A stretch of DNA of 64,000 nucleotides from assembly GCA_030429735.1 (NCBI GenBank), contig JAUIET010000001.1:682001-746000 (forward strand). Reading direction: 5' to 3'. The position numbers and the translations under genes were made by a program. The notes below the pieces were generated by a model that worked only from the letters and a program-made list of their open reading frames with translations, was not told where the DNA came from and searched no databases. Origin of the DNA: Gammaproteobacteria bacterium. Its GTDB lineage: Bacteria > Pseudomonadota > Gammaproteobacteria > Pseudomonadales > JAUIET01. Positions 17,985 through 26,804 of this stretch are shown here, one piece after another. The stretch's first letter is position 1. Each line of letters opens with the position of its first letter.

Positions 17985-19006
17985 GAACGCAACGCGTTGG
18001 CGAACGCGTCGATGTGATCGTTGCTGGTAGCCCAGTTGGTTACCAGCCTGAAACAAGCCTGATCTTCTACATGCCAGGGATAAATATCAAAACCGGCATC
18101 TTGCAAGTGCTGATGCAATGCGTCCGGCATGCGCACGAATATCTGGTTAGTGTCGCTTTCAATGGCTAATTCACAGTGTGGGTTAGCGTTTAAAAGACCG
18201 CTTAATTGCTTGGCAGCAGAATTCGCGGCACGCGCATTGTTCAGCCACAGCCCATCTTTAAAGTATGCGTGTAACTGAGCAGACAGGTAACGCATTTTGG
18301 ACGCCAGATGACCTGTCTGCTTGGCTTTCTGTCTCACCACGGGAAACAGTTCCGGCTCAAACAACACCAGCGCTTCTGCTCCGAATGTGCCATTCTTGAT
18401 AGCGCCCAGAGTCATTGCCGACGCGCCCGATGGCATCACCGCGGCAGACGGCGAGACGTTCTGCTGTATCAGTGCATTCGCAAAACGGGCGCCGTCGATA
18501 AATACTCGCATATCGTAATGACGCGCGATCGCTCCAAGCTCCTGCAAGTGTTCTGTTGAGTATATTCGGCCAAGCTCAGTTGCCTGGGTGATCGTCAATA
18601 CCCGCGGAACAGCACTGTGCACATCACGCCACGGCCGTTTGGCGCAAAAGCGGCTGAGTTCTTCAGGGCTGATGGTATCGGCACCACCACCAATTTGGTG
18701 CAGTGCCGCGCCTCCGGTAAAAAAATGCGGTGCAGTGTTTTCATCAACGCTTAGATGCGAATTACGATGCGTAATGACCGCCCCTGTGGATGGACACATG
18801 GCAGCAAGCGCAAGACAGTTACTTGCCGTGCCGGACAGCACGGGAAACACCATTACCTCGCGCTCGAAAATATTACTGACAATATCGTTTAGTTTACTGG
18901 TCAGTTGGTCACCACCATAAGGGTGATCAACACTGTTTTGTACATACTGTTGCAGGTAGTTCAGAACTTCCGGGCAAGCTGGCGCCGTATTGTCAGAAAG
19001 AAACAT
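17978..19006 (-). CDS. ltaE: Low-specificity L-threonine aldolase
   Basis: A 342-residue PLP enzyme of the beta-eliminating lyase/threonine aldolase family, which splits L-threonine (and allo-threonine) to glycine and acetaldehyde. The N-terminal FLSDNTAPACPEVL and YGGDQLTSKLN blocks are typical, and FIDGARFANAL holds the PLP-pairing Asp. The Lys of LGAIKNGTFGAEALVLF is the expected Schiff-base lysine. Length agrees with the Pseudomonas enzyme. It is followed on the minus strand only by the convergent MATE gene, and a DUF3224 gene lies 12 bases upstream, suggesting co-transcription. Confidence 0.9.
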   Translation of the reverse strand: MFLSDNTAPACPEVLNYLQQYVQNSVDHPYGGDQLTSKLNDIVSNIFEREVMVFPVLSGTASNCLALAAMCPSTGAVITHRNSHLSVDENTAPHFFTGGAALHQIGGGADTISPEELSRFCAKRPWRDVHSAVPRVLTITQATELGRIYSTEHLQELGAIARHYDMRVFIDGARFANALIQQNVSPSAAVMPSGASAMTLGAIKNGTFGAEALVLFEPELFPVVRQKAKQTGHLASKMRYLSAQLHAYFKDGLWLNNARAANSAAKQLSGLLNANPHCELAIESDTNQIFVRMPDALHQHLQDAGFDIYPWHVEDQACFRLVTNWATSNDHIDAFANALRSY

Positions 19007-19018
19007 GGTGTGGAACGC

Positions 19019-19444
19019 TTAGGCCGTGCCAACTTGATCTTCGCTTGAGTCCGCGTTGTACTCGAAGCGATACTTTGATGCCCCCTCCCCAGTGGAGGTG
19101 AAACTGCCCGACCCACTGATATTCATCAAGCCACCTCTGCCAGACCCCGACACCACAGTAAACTCACTACTGGCAATGCCTATGCTGAACTTCCCATCGT
19201 GTTGCAATACGAAACTGCCTTGCTTGCCCCCAATGGTAGCGCGCACTGTCTCAAAACCCAGAAACCGCGCTGATTTGTCCGCTGCATGCAGCATCAGAAA
19301 CTCTACCTGACTGCTGCCTTCTATACCGCCCGTGTACGTTTGCGTTACAGATGCCTTGCTTAAACGTAAGCCGTCGGCACGCTCATCAACCGTATCCTCT
19401 TCCCAGGAGCCAATTGTGAAACTACCTTGCGCCACTGTGCTCAT
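19019..19444 (-). CDS. DUF3224 family protein
   Basis: A 141-residue all-beta protein. ASVTQTYTGGIEGSSQVEFLMLHAADKSARFLGFE, then GGKQGSFVLQHDG and TVVSGSGRGGL, is the pattern of DUF3224, an allene-oxide-cyclase-like barrel with no fixed function. There is no signal peptide, so it is probably cytoplasmic. The frame reaches a TTG at 19450, but the ATG at 19444 is better. It is 12 bases upstream of ltaE on the same strand. Confidence 0.8.
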   Translation of the reverse strand: MSTVAQGSFTIGSWEEDTVDERADGLRLSKASVTQTYTGGIEGSSQVEFLMLHAADKSARFLGFETVRATIGGKQGSFVLQHDGKFSIGIASSEFTVVSGSGRGGLMNISGSGSFTSTGEGASKYRFEYNADSSEDQVGTA

Positions 19445-19568
19445 AGCCAATACCTGTGTTGTGACCCATTAATACTCTATGCGAAACAGTATCAGTCTTT
19501 GCTTTTGTGCGCCAGCGTGTGCGCGTGTTGCTCCCAATTCTGACCACAGAGCGGCACAAGGGTTTTCA

Positions 19569-20768
19569 TTACGTACCAAACCTGCGCACAACGCCCTGAC
19601 GGCGCTGACGAATCTGCTGCCTGCGCTGCTCGCCATCGATACGATCGAGTAGCTGCGGATATCGTGCCTTTAAGTCCAACACGCTCATCTGTTCGCAGCT
19701 TGGCTTTGGGTAACTTTCCGCGCCGATCCAGCGGTAGGTAATATAGCCTTCTTCATGCCCGCTCGGATCGAGCCAGTTATCTGCTCCCAAATCATCATGG
19801 CTAATCAGAACACACAGTTCGCCATTGTCTTCCAATACGGCAAAGTGACAGTTGGTGTTGCTAAGGTGATACCGGTAATCCATCGTTTCCCACCAGTAGT
19901 TACCAAACTCAACCGCCCAATAGTCCGCCTTGGGTGGGACAACACGCACTAAAATCACCTCGTCTTTGGGCAGTTGCCAATAGGCAATGATGGGCGCCCC
20001 GCCAGGCGTAAAGTCGATCTTGTTTTTTTCAAGTTCGCCATAGGACATAAAAGTATTGGGCTGCTGTTTCCAGTGGTCGATCATGTCTGCCCAATACGAT
20101 ACAGACCAATGAATCCAATGCGCTGACTGCTGAAGACCGTGCTGCAGATGTTCTGGTTCAAACACGGGATGAGTCGCGTTATGGCTAAGGCATTCGATCT
20201 CTGCCTGCATTGGCTGCTCGTTAGCCCAGTCTGCGAAGAATTGACGGAACGTAATTCGGTAGGTTTTGGCCGAAGACTGGATCCAGTTCTTACCGTCGCC
20301 TTTGAAGTCAGCCGGCTTTGGTTGCGGACTGATAAACAACTCAAAATTTCCCGCCTCATCGACTGCCAGGTCTTTTCCCAGCAACGTGGCAACCACTTGC
20401 CCGCCCCATGGGGTATCGCCGTTCTCCAGCACGGTGACCGCGAAAAAAGCGGCACTTCCTTTATTCCCGTGTAAGCGATAACTGTGCTGGCCATTGATCG
20501 GTGCGCCAACATACAGCGCGTCGGTATTGTCACCGCCCTGTTTTCTCAATGGGTCGAAATAATGCAGCAATTCCGGGAAATCCGGGTTCGCGTTTTCCAT
20601 TTCAAACTGCATTGCCAACGATACATTCCTGGCCAGCAAGCGCAAGCCGCTGGCTTTCGAATTGGGACTTTGTGGGCCAGTCTCACGAAAAATAATCTCG
20701 CCGCTGGCTTTCAGAGAATCACAGAATTGTGCCCAGCTGTTCCGCAACTGTTGATCGTGGTCTTGCAT
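19569..20768 (-). CDS. DUF1214 domain protein
   Basis: A 399-residue protein. The middle-to-C-terminal region (WGGQVVATLLGKDLAVDEAGNFELFIS, then PADFKGDGKNWI and the RITFRQFFADW block) matches DUF1214, a beta-rich domain often found with DUF1254 in envelope or xenobiotic-linked proteins. No signal peptide is visible. A strong ribosome site (AGGGGGG) sits before the ATG at 20768, which settles the start although the frame is open to 20921. Function unknown. Confidence 0.77.
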   Translation of the reverse strand: MQDHDQQLRNSWAQFCDSLKASGEIIFRETGPQSPNSKASGLRLLARNVSLAMQFEMENANPDFPELLHYFDPLRKQGGDNTDALYVGAPINGQHSYRLHGNKGSAAFFAVTVLENGDTPWGGQVVATLLGKDLAVDEAGNFELFISPQPKPADFKGDGKNWIQSSAKTYRITFRQFFADWANEQPMQAEIECLSHNATHPVFEPEHLQHGLQQSAHWIHWSVSYWADMIDHWKQQPNTFMSYGELEKNKIDFTPGGAPIIAYWQLPKDEVILVRVVPPKADYWAVEFGNYWWETMDYRYHLSNTNCHFAVLEDNGELCVLISHDDLGADNWLDPSGHEEGYITYRWIGAESYPKPSCEQMSVLDLKARYPQLLDRIDGEQRRQQIRQRRQGVVRRFGT

Positions 20769-20820
20769 AGTAACCCCCCTTTTTATTTCAGGGCAGTATA
20801 ACCGCAGGGCGCGGATTTGA

Positions 20821-22323
20821 TCAGGATCGACGCCAGCCGTGAAATCGCGACACCCAGTCAAGCAAGCCCTCGGGCTTGTGCTTCTTGCGCCATTCGCTGG
20901 CGGCAAACTTGTTCGCCTCATTCAGGGTTGGGTAGATATGTATCGTGCTCATCAGTTTTTTAAGGCCCAGGCCATGCTTCATGGCCAGCACGTATTCAGC
21001 GATCAACTCACTGGCGTGATAGCCGACAATTGTGACCCCTAAAATCTTGTCGCTAGTGGGAGCTGTCAGCACTTTCACAAAGCCATGCGCTTCGCCATCC
21101 GCTATTGCCCGATCAAGGTCGTCGATACCATAGCGGGTAACTTCAACGGCGATTTTTTTCTCGCTCGCGTCTTGCTCATTCAAACCCACCCGCGCGACCT
21201 GAGGATCGGTAAACGTGGCCCACGGAATGACCGAGTAATCCACCTTGAAGCGCTTAAACAGGCCAAACAGACAGTTCACGGTTGCAAACCAGGCCTCATG
21301 CGATGCGGTGTGAGTAAACTGGTATGGGCCGGCTACGTCACCACAGGCATACACCGTGGGTAAAGTGGTTTGCAGATAATCATTCACCACCAGGGTTGCG
21401 TTTTGATTGCGCTCTACTCCCAGTGCGTCAAGACCCATGTTGTCTGTGTTGGCCTTTCGGCCAACAGCAACCAACAGTTGCTCAAAAGGCAACTCGCGGG
21501 TTTGCCCATCCGTTTCCAGCAGCAATACATTATCACCTTCGCGTTTTTCTACCGCATTGGCTTTGCTGCCCGCCAACACCTCAACACCATCGGCTTGCAA
21601 AGACAATAATACGGCCTGCGCAGCGTCTTCATCTTCGCGCGGCAGCACCCTCGGTGCCATATCCACCAAAGTCACCTTGCTGCCCAGTCGGGCAAACGCC
21701 TGCGCCAGCTCACATCCAATAGGCCCGGCACCCATCACCGTTAAGGTACGCGGCAAGGCTTCAAGCTCCCACACCGTATCCGAGGTCAGGTAATTGATCT
21801 GATCCAACCCCGGAATGGGTGGCACAAAAGGCCGCGCACCGCTGGCGATAATAATATTGGCGGCGCTGAAACGCTTACGCTCACCGTTGGGCTGACTGAC
21901 CTCCACTTCCCACGGCGACACCAGAGTCGCCTCGCCTTGCTCGCATTGCACGCCAAGCCCCTCGTAGCGCTCAACTGAGTCATGCGGTTCTATCGCTTTG
22001 ATGACGTTTTGCACACGCCGCATCACCGCTGGGAAGTTGGTTTTCACTTCGGCCGGCCCATCCAGGCCATAGTCCGCTGCCCGCTCTATGTAATGTTTGA
22101 TTTTCGCCGAGCGCAGAATGGCCTTGCTGGGCACACAACCGGTATTCAGGCAATCACCACCCATTTTATGCCGTTCAATCAGTATCGCTTTGGCGTTAAC
22201 CGTCGCCGCGATCAAGGACGACACCAGCCCGGCACTGCCAGCGCCAATAACGATCACATTGGCGTCAAAACTGGCGGGTTTGGTATACGCCGCCAAGCGT
22301 TTACGATCGGCAAAATAACTCAT
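20821..22323 (-). CDS. Mercuric-reductase-like flavin disulfide oxidoreductase
   Basis: A 500-residue class I pyridine nucleotide-disulfide oxidoreductase. It shows the FAD Rossmann motif (VIVIGAGSAGLVSSL, near residues 23-37), the redox pair in GGDCLNTGCVPSK, the NAD(P)H motif (VMGAGPIGCELAQAFARLG), the second FAD contact (VYACGDVAG) and a dimerisation domain ending HIYPTLNEANK. It lacks an N-terminal heavy-metal domain and a C-terminal vicinal Cys pair, so it is not a true MerA. It overlaps the TVP38-family gene by four bases; that coupling recurs in other bacteria and suggests a membrane-linked thiol redox role. Substrate unknown. Confidence 0.88.
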   Translation of the reverse strand: MSYFADRKRLAAYTKPASFDANVIVIGAGSAGLVSSLIAATVNAKAILIERHKMGGDCLNTGCVPSKAILRSAKIKHYIERAADYGLDGPAEVKTNFPAVMRRVQNVIKAIEPHDSVERYEGLGVQCEQGEATLVSPWEVEVSQPNGERKRFSAANIIIASGARPFVPPIPGLDQINYLTSDTVWELEALPRTLTVMGAGPIGCELAQAFARLGSKVTLVDMAPRVLPREDEDAAQAVLLSLQADGVEVLAGSKANAVEKREGDNVLLLETDGQTRELPFEQLLVAVGRKANTDNMGLDALGVERNQNATLVVNDYLQTTLPTVYACGDVAGPYQFTHTASHEAWFATVNCLFGLFKRFKVDYSVIPWATFTDPQVARVGLNEQDASEKKIAVEVTRYGIDDLDRAIADGEAHGFVKVLTAPTSDKILGVTIVGYHASELIAEYVLAMKHGLGLKKLMSTIHIYPTLNEANKFAASEWRKKHKPEGLLDWVSRFHGWRRS

Positions 22324-23051
22324 TGCTCTGCTTCCGGAACCTTGGCAAAGCGGCCCATGATGGCTTTGACAATAAAAGGGAATGCCGCCAGCAACGCGAA
22401 GGACGCGATCAATGACGGCGAAAATACACTGCTGATGGAATCAATATTGGCCAACTGAACGCCGGCATTCACGTACACCATGGTGCCTGCCAGCATTCCC
22501 AGCTGGCTGACCACAAAAAATACACCTGTTTTAATCGGCGTAAGGCCCATTAGCATATTGACCAAAAAATACGGGAACGCAGGTATCAGGCGAATACTGA
22601 ACAGATAGAAAGCGCCGTCTTCCTCAACGCCTTTATTTATGGCTTCCAGATAGCCACCAAAACGGGCTTGCACCCAATCACGCAGCAGGGTTCTGGACAT
22701 CAGAAAAGCGATGGTGGCGCCTATAGTGCTGGCAAACGACACCAGTAGCGTGCCCAGCCAGAAACCAAATATGGCACCGCCGGCCAGGGTCAGCCCGGAT
22801 CCGGCACCGGGCAGGGAAAATCCAGCCGCCAAGATATAAATTGTCAGGTAAATCAAACAGGTACGTACCGGATTTGCCGCGTAATAATCGAACAATGCCT
22901 GTTTTTGCGCATTGAAATAGTCGAGATTGAAATACTGACCGAGATCAAACAGATAAAATGCGGCGAATACCGTTAGAATCAGACCAAGAATTATTATTTT
23001 TTTTGTTGTCACCGGTGAACTCACTCGCTTCAGGGCTCGGCAGAATACCAT
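22320..23051 (-). CDS. TVP38/TMEM64 (DedA-related) membrane protein
   Basis: A 243-residue inner-membrane protein with about six hydrophobic segments. FSLPGAGSGLTLAGGAIFGFWLG and IRLIPAFPYFLVNMLMGLTPI are the two conserved blocks of the TVP38/TMEM64 (SNARE-associated) family. Its 3' end overlaps the flavin disulfide reductase start (ATGA). Start is uncertain: ATG 23051 is used, while the frame is open to 23084 and a GTG nearer the first membrane segment is possible. Family members are thought to move lipids or solutes across membranes; the role here is not known. Confidence 0.84.
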   Translation of the reverse strand: MVFCRALKRVSSPVTTKKIIILGLILTVFAAFYLFDLGQYFNLDYFNAQKQALFDYYAANPVRTCLIYLTIYILAAGFSLPGAGSGLTLAGGAIFGFWLGTLLVSFASTIGATIAFLMSRTLLRDWVQARFGGYLEAINKGVEEDGAFYLFSIRLIPAFPYFLVNMLMGLTPIKTGVFFVVSQLGMLAGTMVYVNAGVQLANIDSISSVFSPSLIASFALLAAFPFIVKAIMGRFAKVPEAEQ

Positions 23052-23237
23052 CTTCGGACCGTGTTGCGGCGCGGTGGTTCCCAAACAAACAATGATTCAG
23101 AGCCCTTGAATAATGACAGGGCTGCCCATATCATCCTTCTTAATTTGACGATATTTCGCTCTGCATCAACCACCCCCCCGGTTTTTCTTGCGCGAATTTT
23201 CACCACTGGCTAGTCGCCAATTTATGGAGTAAACCCT

Positions 23238-23567
23238 ATGAGCGAACAGATTGTTCACGTTACAGACGCCACCTTTGAAGAAGAGGTCATAAATTCTGAT
23301 ATTCCGGTATTAGTCGATTATTGGGCAGAGTGGTGTGGTCCGTGCAAAATGATTGCTCCCGTTCTGGATGAGCTGGCTGCTGAATACGAGGGCAAGGTCA
23401 AGATCTGCAAAGTAGACGTAGATTCAAACCAGGAGACGGCCGCGCGCTTTGGTGTGCGAGGCATTCCAACGCTGATGATTTTTGACAAGGGCGATGCCCA
23501 GGGCCAGAAGGTAGGCGCATTGTCCAAGAACCAGTTGAGCGAATTCATTAATACGACGGTTGCCTGA
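23238..23567 (+). CDS. trxA: Thioredoxin 1
   Basis: A 109-residue thioredoxin with the redox motif WCGPC at residues 32-36, the buried Asp in VLVDYWAEWC and the cis-Pro loop GIPTLMIF. It reduces cytoplasmic disulfides with electrons from thioredoxin reductase. Start ATG 23238 follows GGAGTAAACC. As in Pseudomonas and enterobacteria it lies just upstream of rho on the same strand, separated by a 320-base leader. Confidence 0.97.
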   Translation: MSEQIVHVTDATFEEEVINSDIPVLVDYWAEWCGPCKMIAPVLDELAAEYEGKVKICKVDVDSNQETAARFGVRGIPTLMIFDKGDAQGQKVGALSKNQLSEFINTTVA

Positions 23568-23887
23568 ACGAAGAACGTGCAGGTTTTTTGTCTGGCCTGC
23601 CTTGCAATGCACGAAGCCAACCGTGCAAAGCACTATGCCAGCAAATGACCTGTGCAGTTTTTACTGGACTTGTGAGCAAGTTCACACTATATTTATCGTA
23701 TAACGTCTGTCGCTAACCCTCTTCTTTTACAAACCAAAACATAAACTAATCGCTTACGTCCAACGCAGAGGCGCTTGTAGCAATGTGCTATAGCAATGCC
23801 CTTTAACTGCTGTCAGTTCACACTCGCACACTCTCCACCTGCCCGCGTAAGCCCACAACCTGTCAACACTCTGGAAACTCTGAGTCC
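23568..23887 (+). promoter_or_regulatory. trxA-rho intergenic region and rho leader
   Basis: This 320-base gap contains no convincing gene. It includes a perfect TGTGA-N6-TCACA site (23671-23686), AT-rich promoter-like DNA after it (TATAAC at 23699-23704), and a C-rich, G-poor stretch right before rho. A hand count for 23821-23870 gives 24 C and 6 G in 50 bases. Such C-over-G bubbles are what Rho binds, and rho leaders are autoregulated in E. coli, so attenuation by Rho itself is a fair hypothesis. Confidence 0.5.
23671..23686. promoter_or_regulatory. CRP/Vfr-type binding site
   Basis: TGTGA GCAAGT TCACA: two perfect CRP half-sites with the standard six-base spacer, about 200 bases upstream of the rho start. 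A -10-like TATAAC follows, with its presumed start site about 32 bases from the centre of the site. That spacing is not a classic activating one, so repression is possible. Confidence 0.5.
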
Positions 23888-25147
23888 ATGAATCTTACTG
23901 ATCTCAAAACCAAACCCATTAATGAACTGATCGACATCGCCAAAGAAGTTGGTCTGGACAATATTGCCCGCTCTCGCAAGCAGGACATTATTTTTTCCAT
24001 CCTTAAGCGCCATGCGAAAAGTGGCGAGGACATTTATGGCGACGGGGTGTTGGAGATTTTACAGGACGGCTTCGGCTTTCTGCGCTCGGCCGATTGCAGT
24101 TACCTGGCCGGGCCTGATGACATTTATGTGTCACCCAGCCAGATTCGCCGTTTTAATTTGCGCACCGGTGACACCATATCGGGCAAGATTCGACCACCAA
24201 AAGACAGCGAACGTTATTTTGCGCTGCTTAAAGTCAGCGAGATCAATTTCACCAAACCAGACAACTCGCGTCAGAAAATACTGTTTGAAAACCTGACCCC
24301 CTTGTTTCCGACCGAGCGTCTGGAACTGCAAATTGGCAACGGCAGCAGCGAGGACCTCTCGTCGCGAATCATTGACCTGGTTGCGCCCATTGGTAAAGGC
24401 CAGCGCGGTCTGATTGTATCGCCACCTAAAGCCGGTAAAACCTTGATGATGCAAGGCATCGCCCAGGCCATTATTCGAAACAATCCGGAGTGTTACATAA
24501 TCGTTCTATTGATTGATGAGCGTCCGGAAGAGGTCACTGAAATGCAGCGCTCAGTACGTGCAGAGGTTGTTGCAAGCACGTTTGATGAGCCGCCATCACG
24601 TCACGTACAAGTTGCGGAGATGGTGATTGAAAAAGCCAAGCGCCTGGTAGAACATAAAAAAGATGTTGTTATTCTGTTAGATTCGATTACCCGTCTGGCC
24701 AGAGCGTATAACACAATTGTGCCCTCTTCAGGCAAGGTACTCACCGGTGGTGTTGACGCCCATGCGCTGGAGCGCCCAAAACGATTTTTTGGTGCGGCCA
24801 GAAACATTGAAGAAGGCGGTAGCTTAACGATTATCGCGACCGCATTGATTGATACCGGCTCAAAAATGGATGAGGTGATCTACGAAGAATTTAAAGGTAC
24901 GGGTAACATGGAACTGCACCTCGACCGCAAAGCGGCTGAAAAGCGCATTTATCCGGCCATCAATATTCGCCGTTCCGGCACACGCCGCGAAGAATTACTA
25001 ACGACTGAAGACGAGCTGCAGAAAATGTGGATCTTGCGCAAATTGCTGCACTCTATGGAAGACTTGCCAGCTGTCGAGTTTTTGCTTGATAAACTCAAAG
25101 ACGTGAAGACCAACGAAGAGTTCTTCCTGTCGATGAAGCGCAAGTAG
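23888..25147 (+). CDS. rho: Transcription termination factor Rho
   Basis: A 419-residue hexameric RNA-dependent ATPase that ends transcription. The N-terminal helical domain ([18 protein letters not shown]) leads into the RNA-binding OSB fold ([33 protein letters not shown]). The P-loop is [11 protein letters not shown], the Walker B region is [17 protein letters not shown], and the Q/R-loop region ([14 protein letters not shown]) is intact. Length equals E. coli Rho. A HIT-protein gene follows after 15 bases. Confidence 0.97.
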   Translation: MNLTDLKTKPINELIDIAKEVGLDNIARSRKQDIIFSILKRHAKSGEDIYGDGVLEILQDGFGFLRSADCSYLAGPDDIYVSPSQIRRFNLRTGDTISGKIRPPKDSERYFALLKVSEINFTKPDNSRQKILFENLTPLFPTERLELQIGNGSSEDLSSRIIDLVAPIGKGQRGLIVSPPKAGKTLMMQGIAQAIIRNNPECYIIVLLIDERPEEVTEMQRSVRAEVVASTFDEPPSRHVQVAEMVIEKAKRLVEHKKDVVILLDSITRLARAYNTIVPSSGKVLTGGVDAHALERPKRFFGAARNIEEGGSLTIIATALIDTGSKMDEVIYEEFKGTGNMELHLDRKAAEKRIYPAINIRRSGTRREELLTTEDELQKMWILRKLLHSMEDLPAVEFLLDKLKDVKTNEEFFLSMKRK

Positions 25148-25162
25148 CAAGCCCGTTACACA

Positions 25163-25594
25163 ATGCCCGACTTCGTTCTGCACGAACGTCTGGCCGCCGA
25201 CTGCAAACACGTTGGCGACTTACCGCTTTGTCGTTTACTGCTGATGAATGACCAGCATTATCCCTGGTTTATTCTGGTTCCTCGCATTGCCGGCGTTCGA
25301 GAGGCATTTCAGCTGTCGCCGGAACAGCAGCTACAACTGAGCAAAGAATCGAATTCACTTTCTGAAGCCATGGCATTGGCGTTACGAGCCGATAAAATGA
25401 ATGTGGCAGCACTCGGTAATATGGTGCCGCAACTTCATGTCCATCACATTGCGCGATTCACCAATGACGCAGCATGGCCTAAGCCTGTATGGGGTGTTGT
25501 TGATGCTGTTGCCTATTCCGAAGAATCGCTACAATCACTGCTATTAAGTTTGCGTGGGCAGACTTCCGATTGGGAAATTGATTGGGTTTATTGA
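25163..25594 (+). CDS. HIT-domain nucleotide-binding protein
   Basis: A 143-residue HIT-superfamily protein. The histidine motif appears as QLHVHHIAR, close to the canonical HxHxH; one His is shifted, as is usual in this proteobacterial subgroup. The YPWFILVPRIAGVREAFQL segment is also typical. HIT proteins hydrolyse nucleotide phosphoramidates or dinucleotides; the substrate is unknown here. It follows rho by 15 bases and overlaps the convergent hemY stop by seven bases. Confidence 0.87.
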   Translation: MPDFVLHERLAADCKHVGDLPLCRLLLMNDQHYPWFILVPRIAGVREAFQLSPEQQLQLSKESNSLSEAMALALRADKMNVAALGNMVPQLHVHHIARFTNDAAWPKPVWGVVDAVAYSEESLQSLLLSLRGQTSDWEIDWVY

Positions 25595-26793
25595 GCAGGC
25601 CCAGGCAAAGCATTCTCAACCGGGCTTTCATCCATGCCTAGCGCTTTCTGATACTGCAGATTACTCTGCTGATTATCACCAAGCCTGGCATATACTTGCC
25701 CCAATTCGGCGTAAGTGTCAGCGTCTGGTTTGATTGCCAGGCTTGCAGAAAAATACTCCTGAGCTTTTTCAAGCGCGCCGTCCGCAGCACATATTCGTCC
25801 CAGTGCCTGCAACAAGTGCGCATCGTCAGGCCGAGACTTCAACCATCCTTCTGCCACCGAGCGTTGTTTGCCCAGGTCGCCACGAACCTTGCCATACATA
25901 CCAAGTAGCTTTGTCGACCAGTCTTTTTTCAAGGCAGCTCGCAGCAAAGTTTCAGCCTCGCTGCCCTGATCAAAGCGAATCAGTGCATTCGCGTATTCAG
26001 CAAGTAACTGCTCATCTTTTTTTAGATGCTTGGGTAACTCGCCCCAGCTGGTTTGCAACTGTGCTGACGACTCGGCATTGGCCAGGCGCGCTTCGAAGGT
26101 TTTATGTTCAAGGTCTAGCAAGGTGTCTTCCGGGAGTAATTTTTTTCTGCGCAATACCGGCAATAGCTGCTGTAAGCCAGACCAGTCTCTTAACGCCTCG
26201 TACACCTTGGCCGACAAACGCAGAGCCAGATCATTCTCAGCTTGCTCGCTACGTATACGGTTCAAGTTTGCCAAACAGTTTTCGTACTCACCCTTGTTCA
26301 ATTGCAATTCAGCCTGGGTCAGTCCAATAGCAACATGCGCATCGGGCGTGCTGGTTTCTGCCAGCTTCAAAAACTCTTCGCATTGCGCAGTGTCACCCGC
26401 CGCGTCACTGGCCCGTGCCGCCATCAAATAACTCAGTAACGGTGTCGGCGAACGCTCTGCACCCCGCGAAAAAGTTTTTGCCGAGGCCTTCCAGTCGCCT
26501 TCCATGTACTGAATCAGGCCCTGGGTAACCTGAGCTTCGTTGCGCCGCGCCTGGCGGCCCTCTCGCCAATAGCGCAGGCTACGGCCTGAATAACGTATCT
26601 TCATGATCAGGCGGACTAGCCAGTAAAGCAGAAACAGAATCAACGCGAGCGCCAGTAGTCCAGCCCACAGGCTTGCTTCAATGCTGGTGTTATCGTACGC
26701 AATCAGGATGTAGCCGGCGTCGCGCTCCACCAGCATAGCCAGACCAATGACCAATCCGGTTATGATCAGAGCAAGAATAAAGAACTTTATCAT
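25588..26793 (-). CDS. hemY: HemY-type TPR membrane protein
   Basis: A 401-residue protein with two N-terminal membrane segments (FFILALIITGLVIGLAML and LWAGLLALALILFLLYWLV), the HemY_N motif RYSGRSLRYWREGRQARRNEAQVTQGL, and TPR-like helices to the end (LLQALGRICAADGALEKAQEYFSASLAIKPDADTYAELGQVYARLG). This is the proteobacterial HemY, not the protoporphyrinogen oxidase of Gram-positives; its exact role in haem synthesis is unsettled. It is the last gene of hemC-hemD-hemX-hemY and starts 11 bases after hemX. Confidence 0.92.
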   Translation of the reverse strand: MIKFFILALIITGLVIGLAMLVERDAGYILIAYDNTSIEASLWAGLLALALILFLLYWLVRLIMKIRYSGRSLRYWREGRQARRNEAQVTQGLIQYMEGDWKASAKTFSRGAERSPTPLLSYLMAARASDAAGDTAQCEEFLKLAETSTPDAHVAIGLTQAELQLNKGEYENCLANLNRIRSEQAENDLALRLSAKVYEALRDWSGLQQLLPVLRRKKLLPEDTLLDLEHKTFEARLANAESSAQLQTSWGELPKHLKKDEQLLAEYANALIRFDQGSEAETLLRAALKKDWSTKLLGMYGKVRGDLGKQRSVAEGWLKSRPDDAHLLQALGRICAADGALEKAQEYFSASLAIKPDADTYAELGQVYARLGDNQQSNLQYQKALGMDESPVENALPGPAQ

Positions 26794-26804
26794 CTGATCA
26801 ACCC

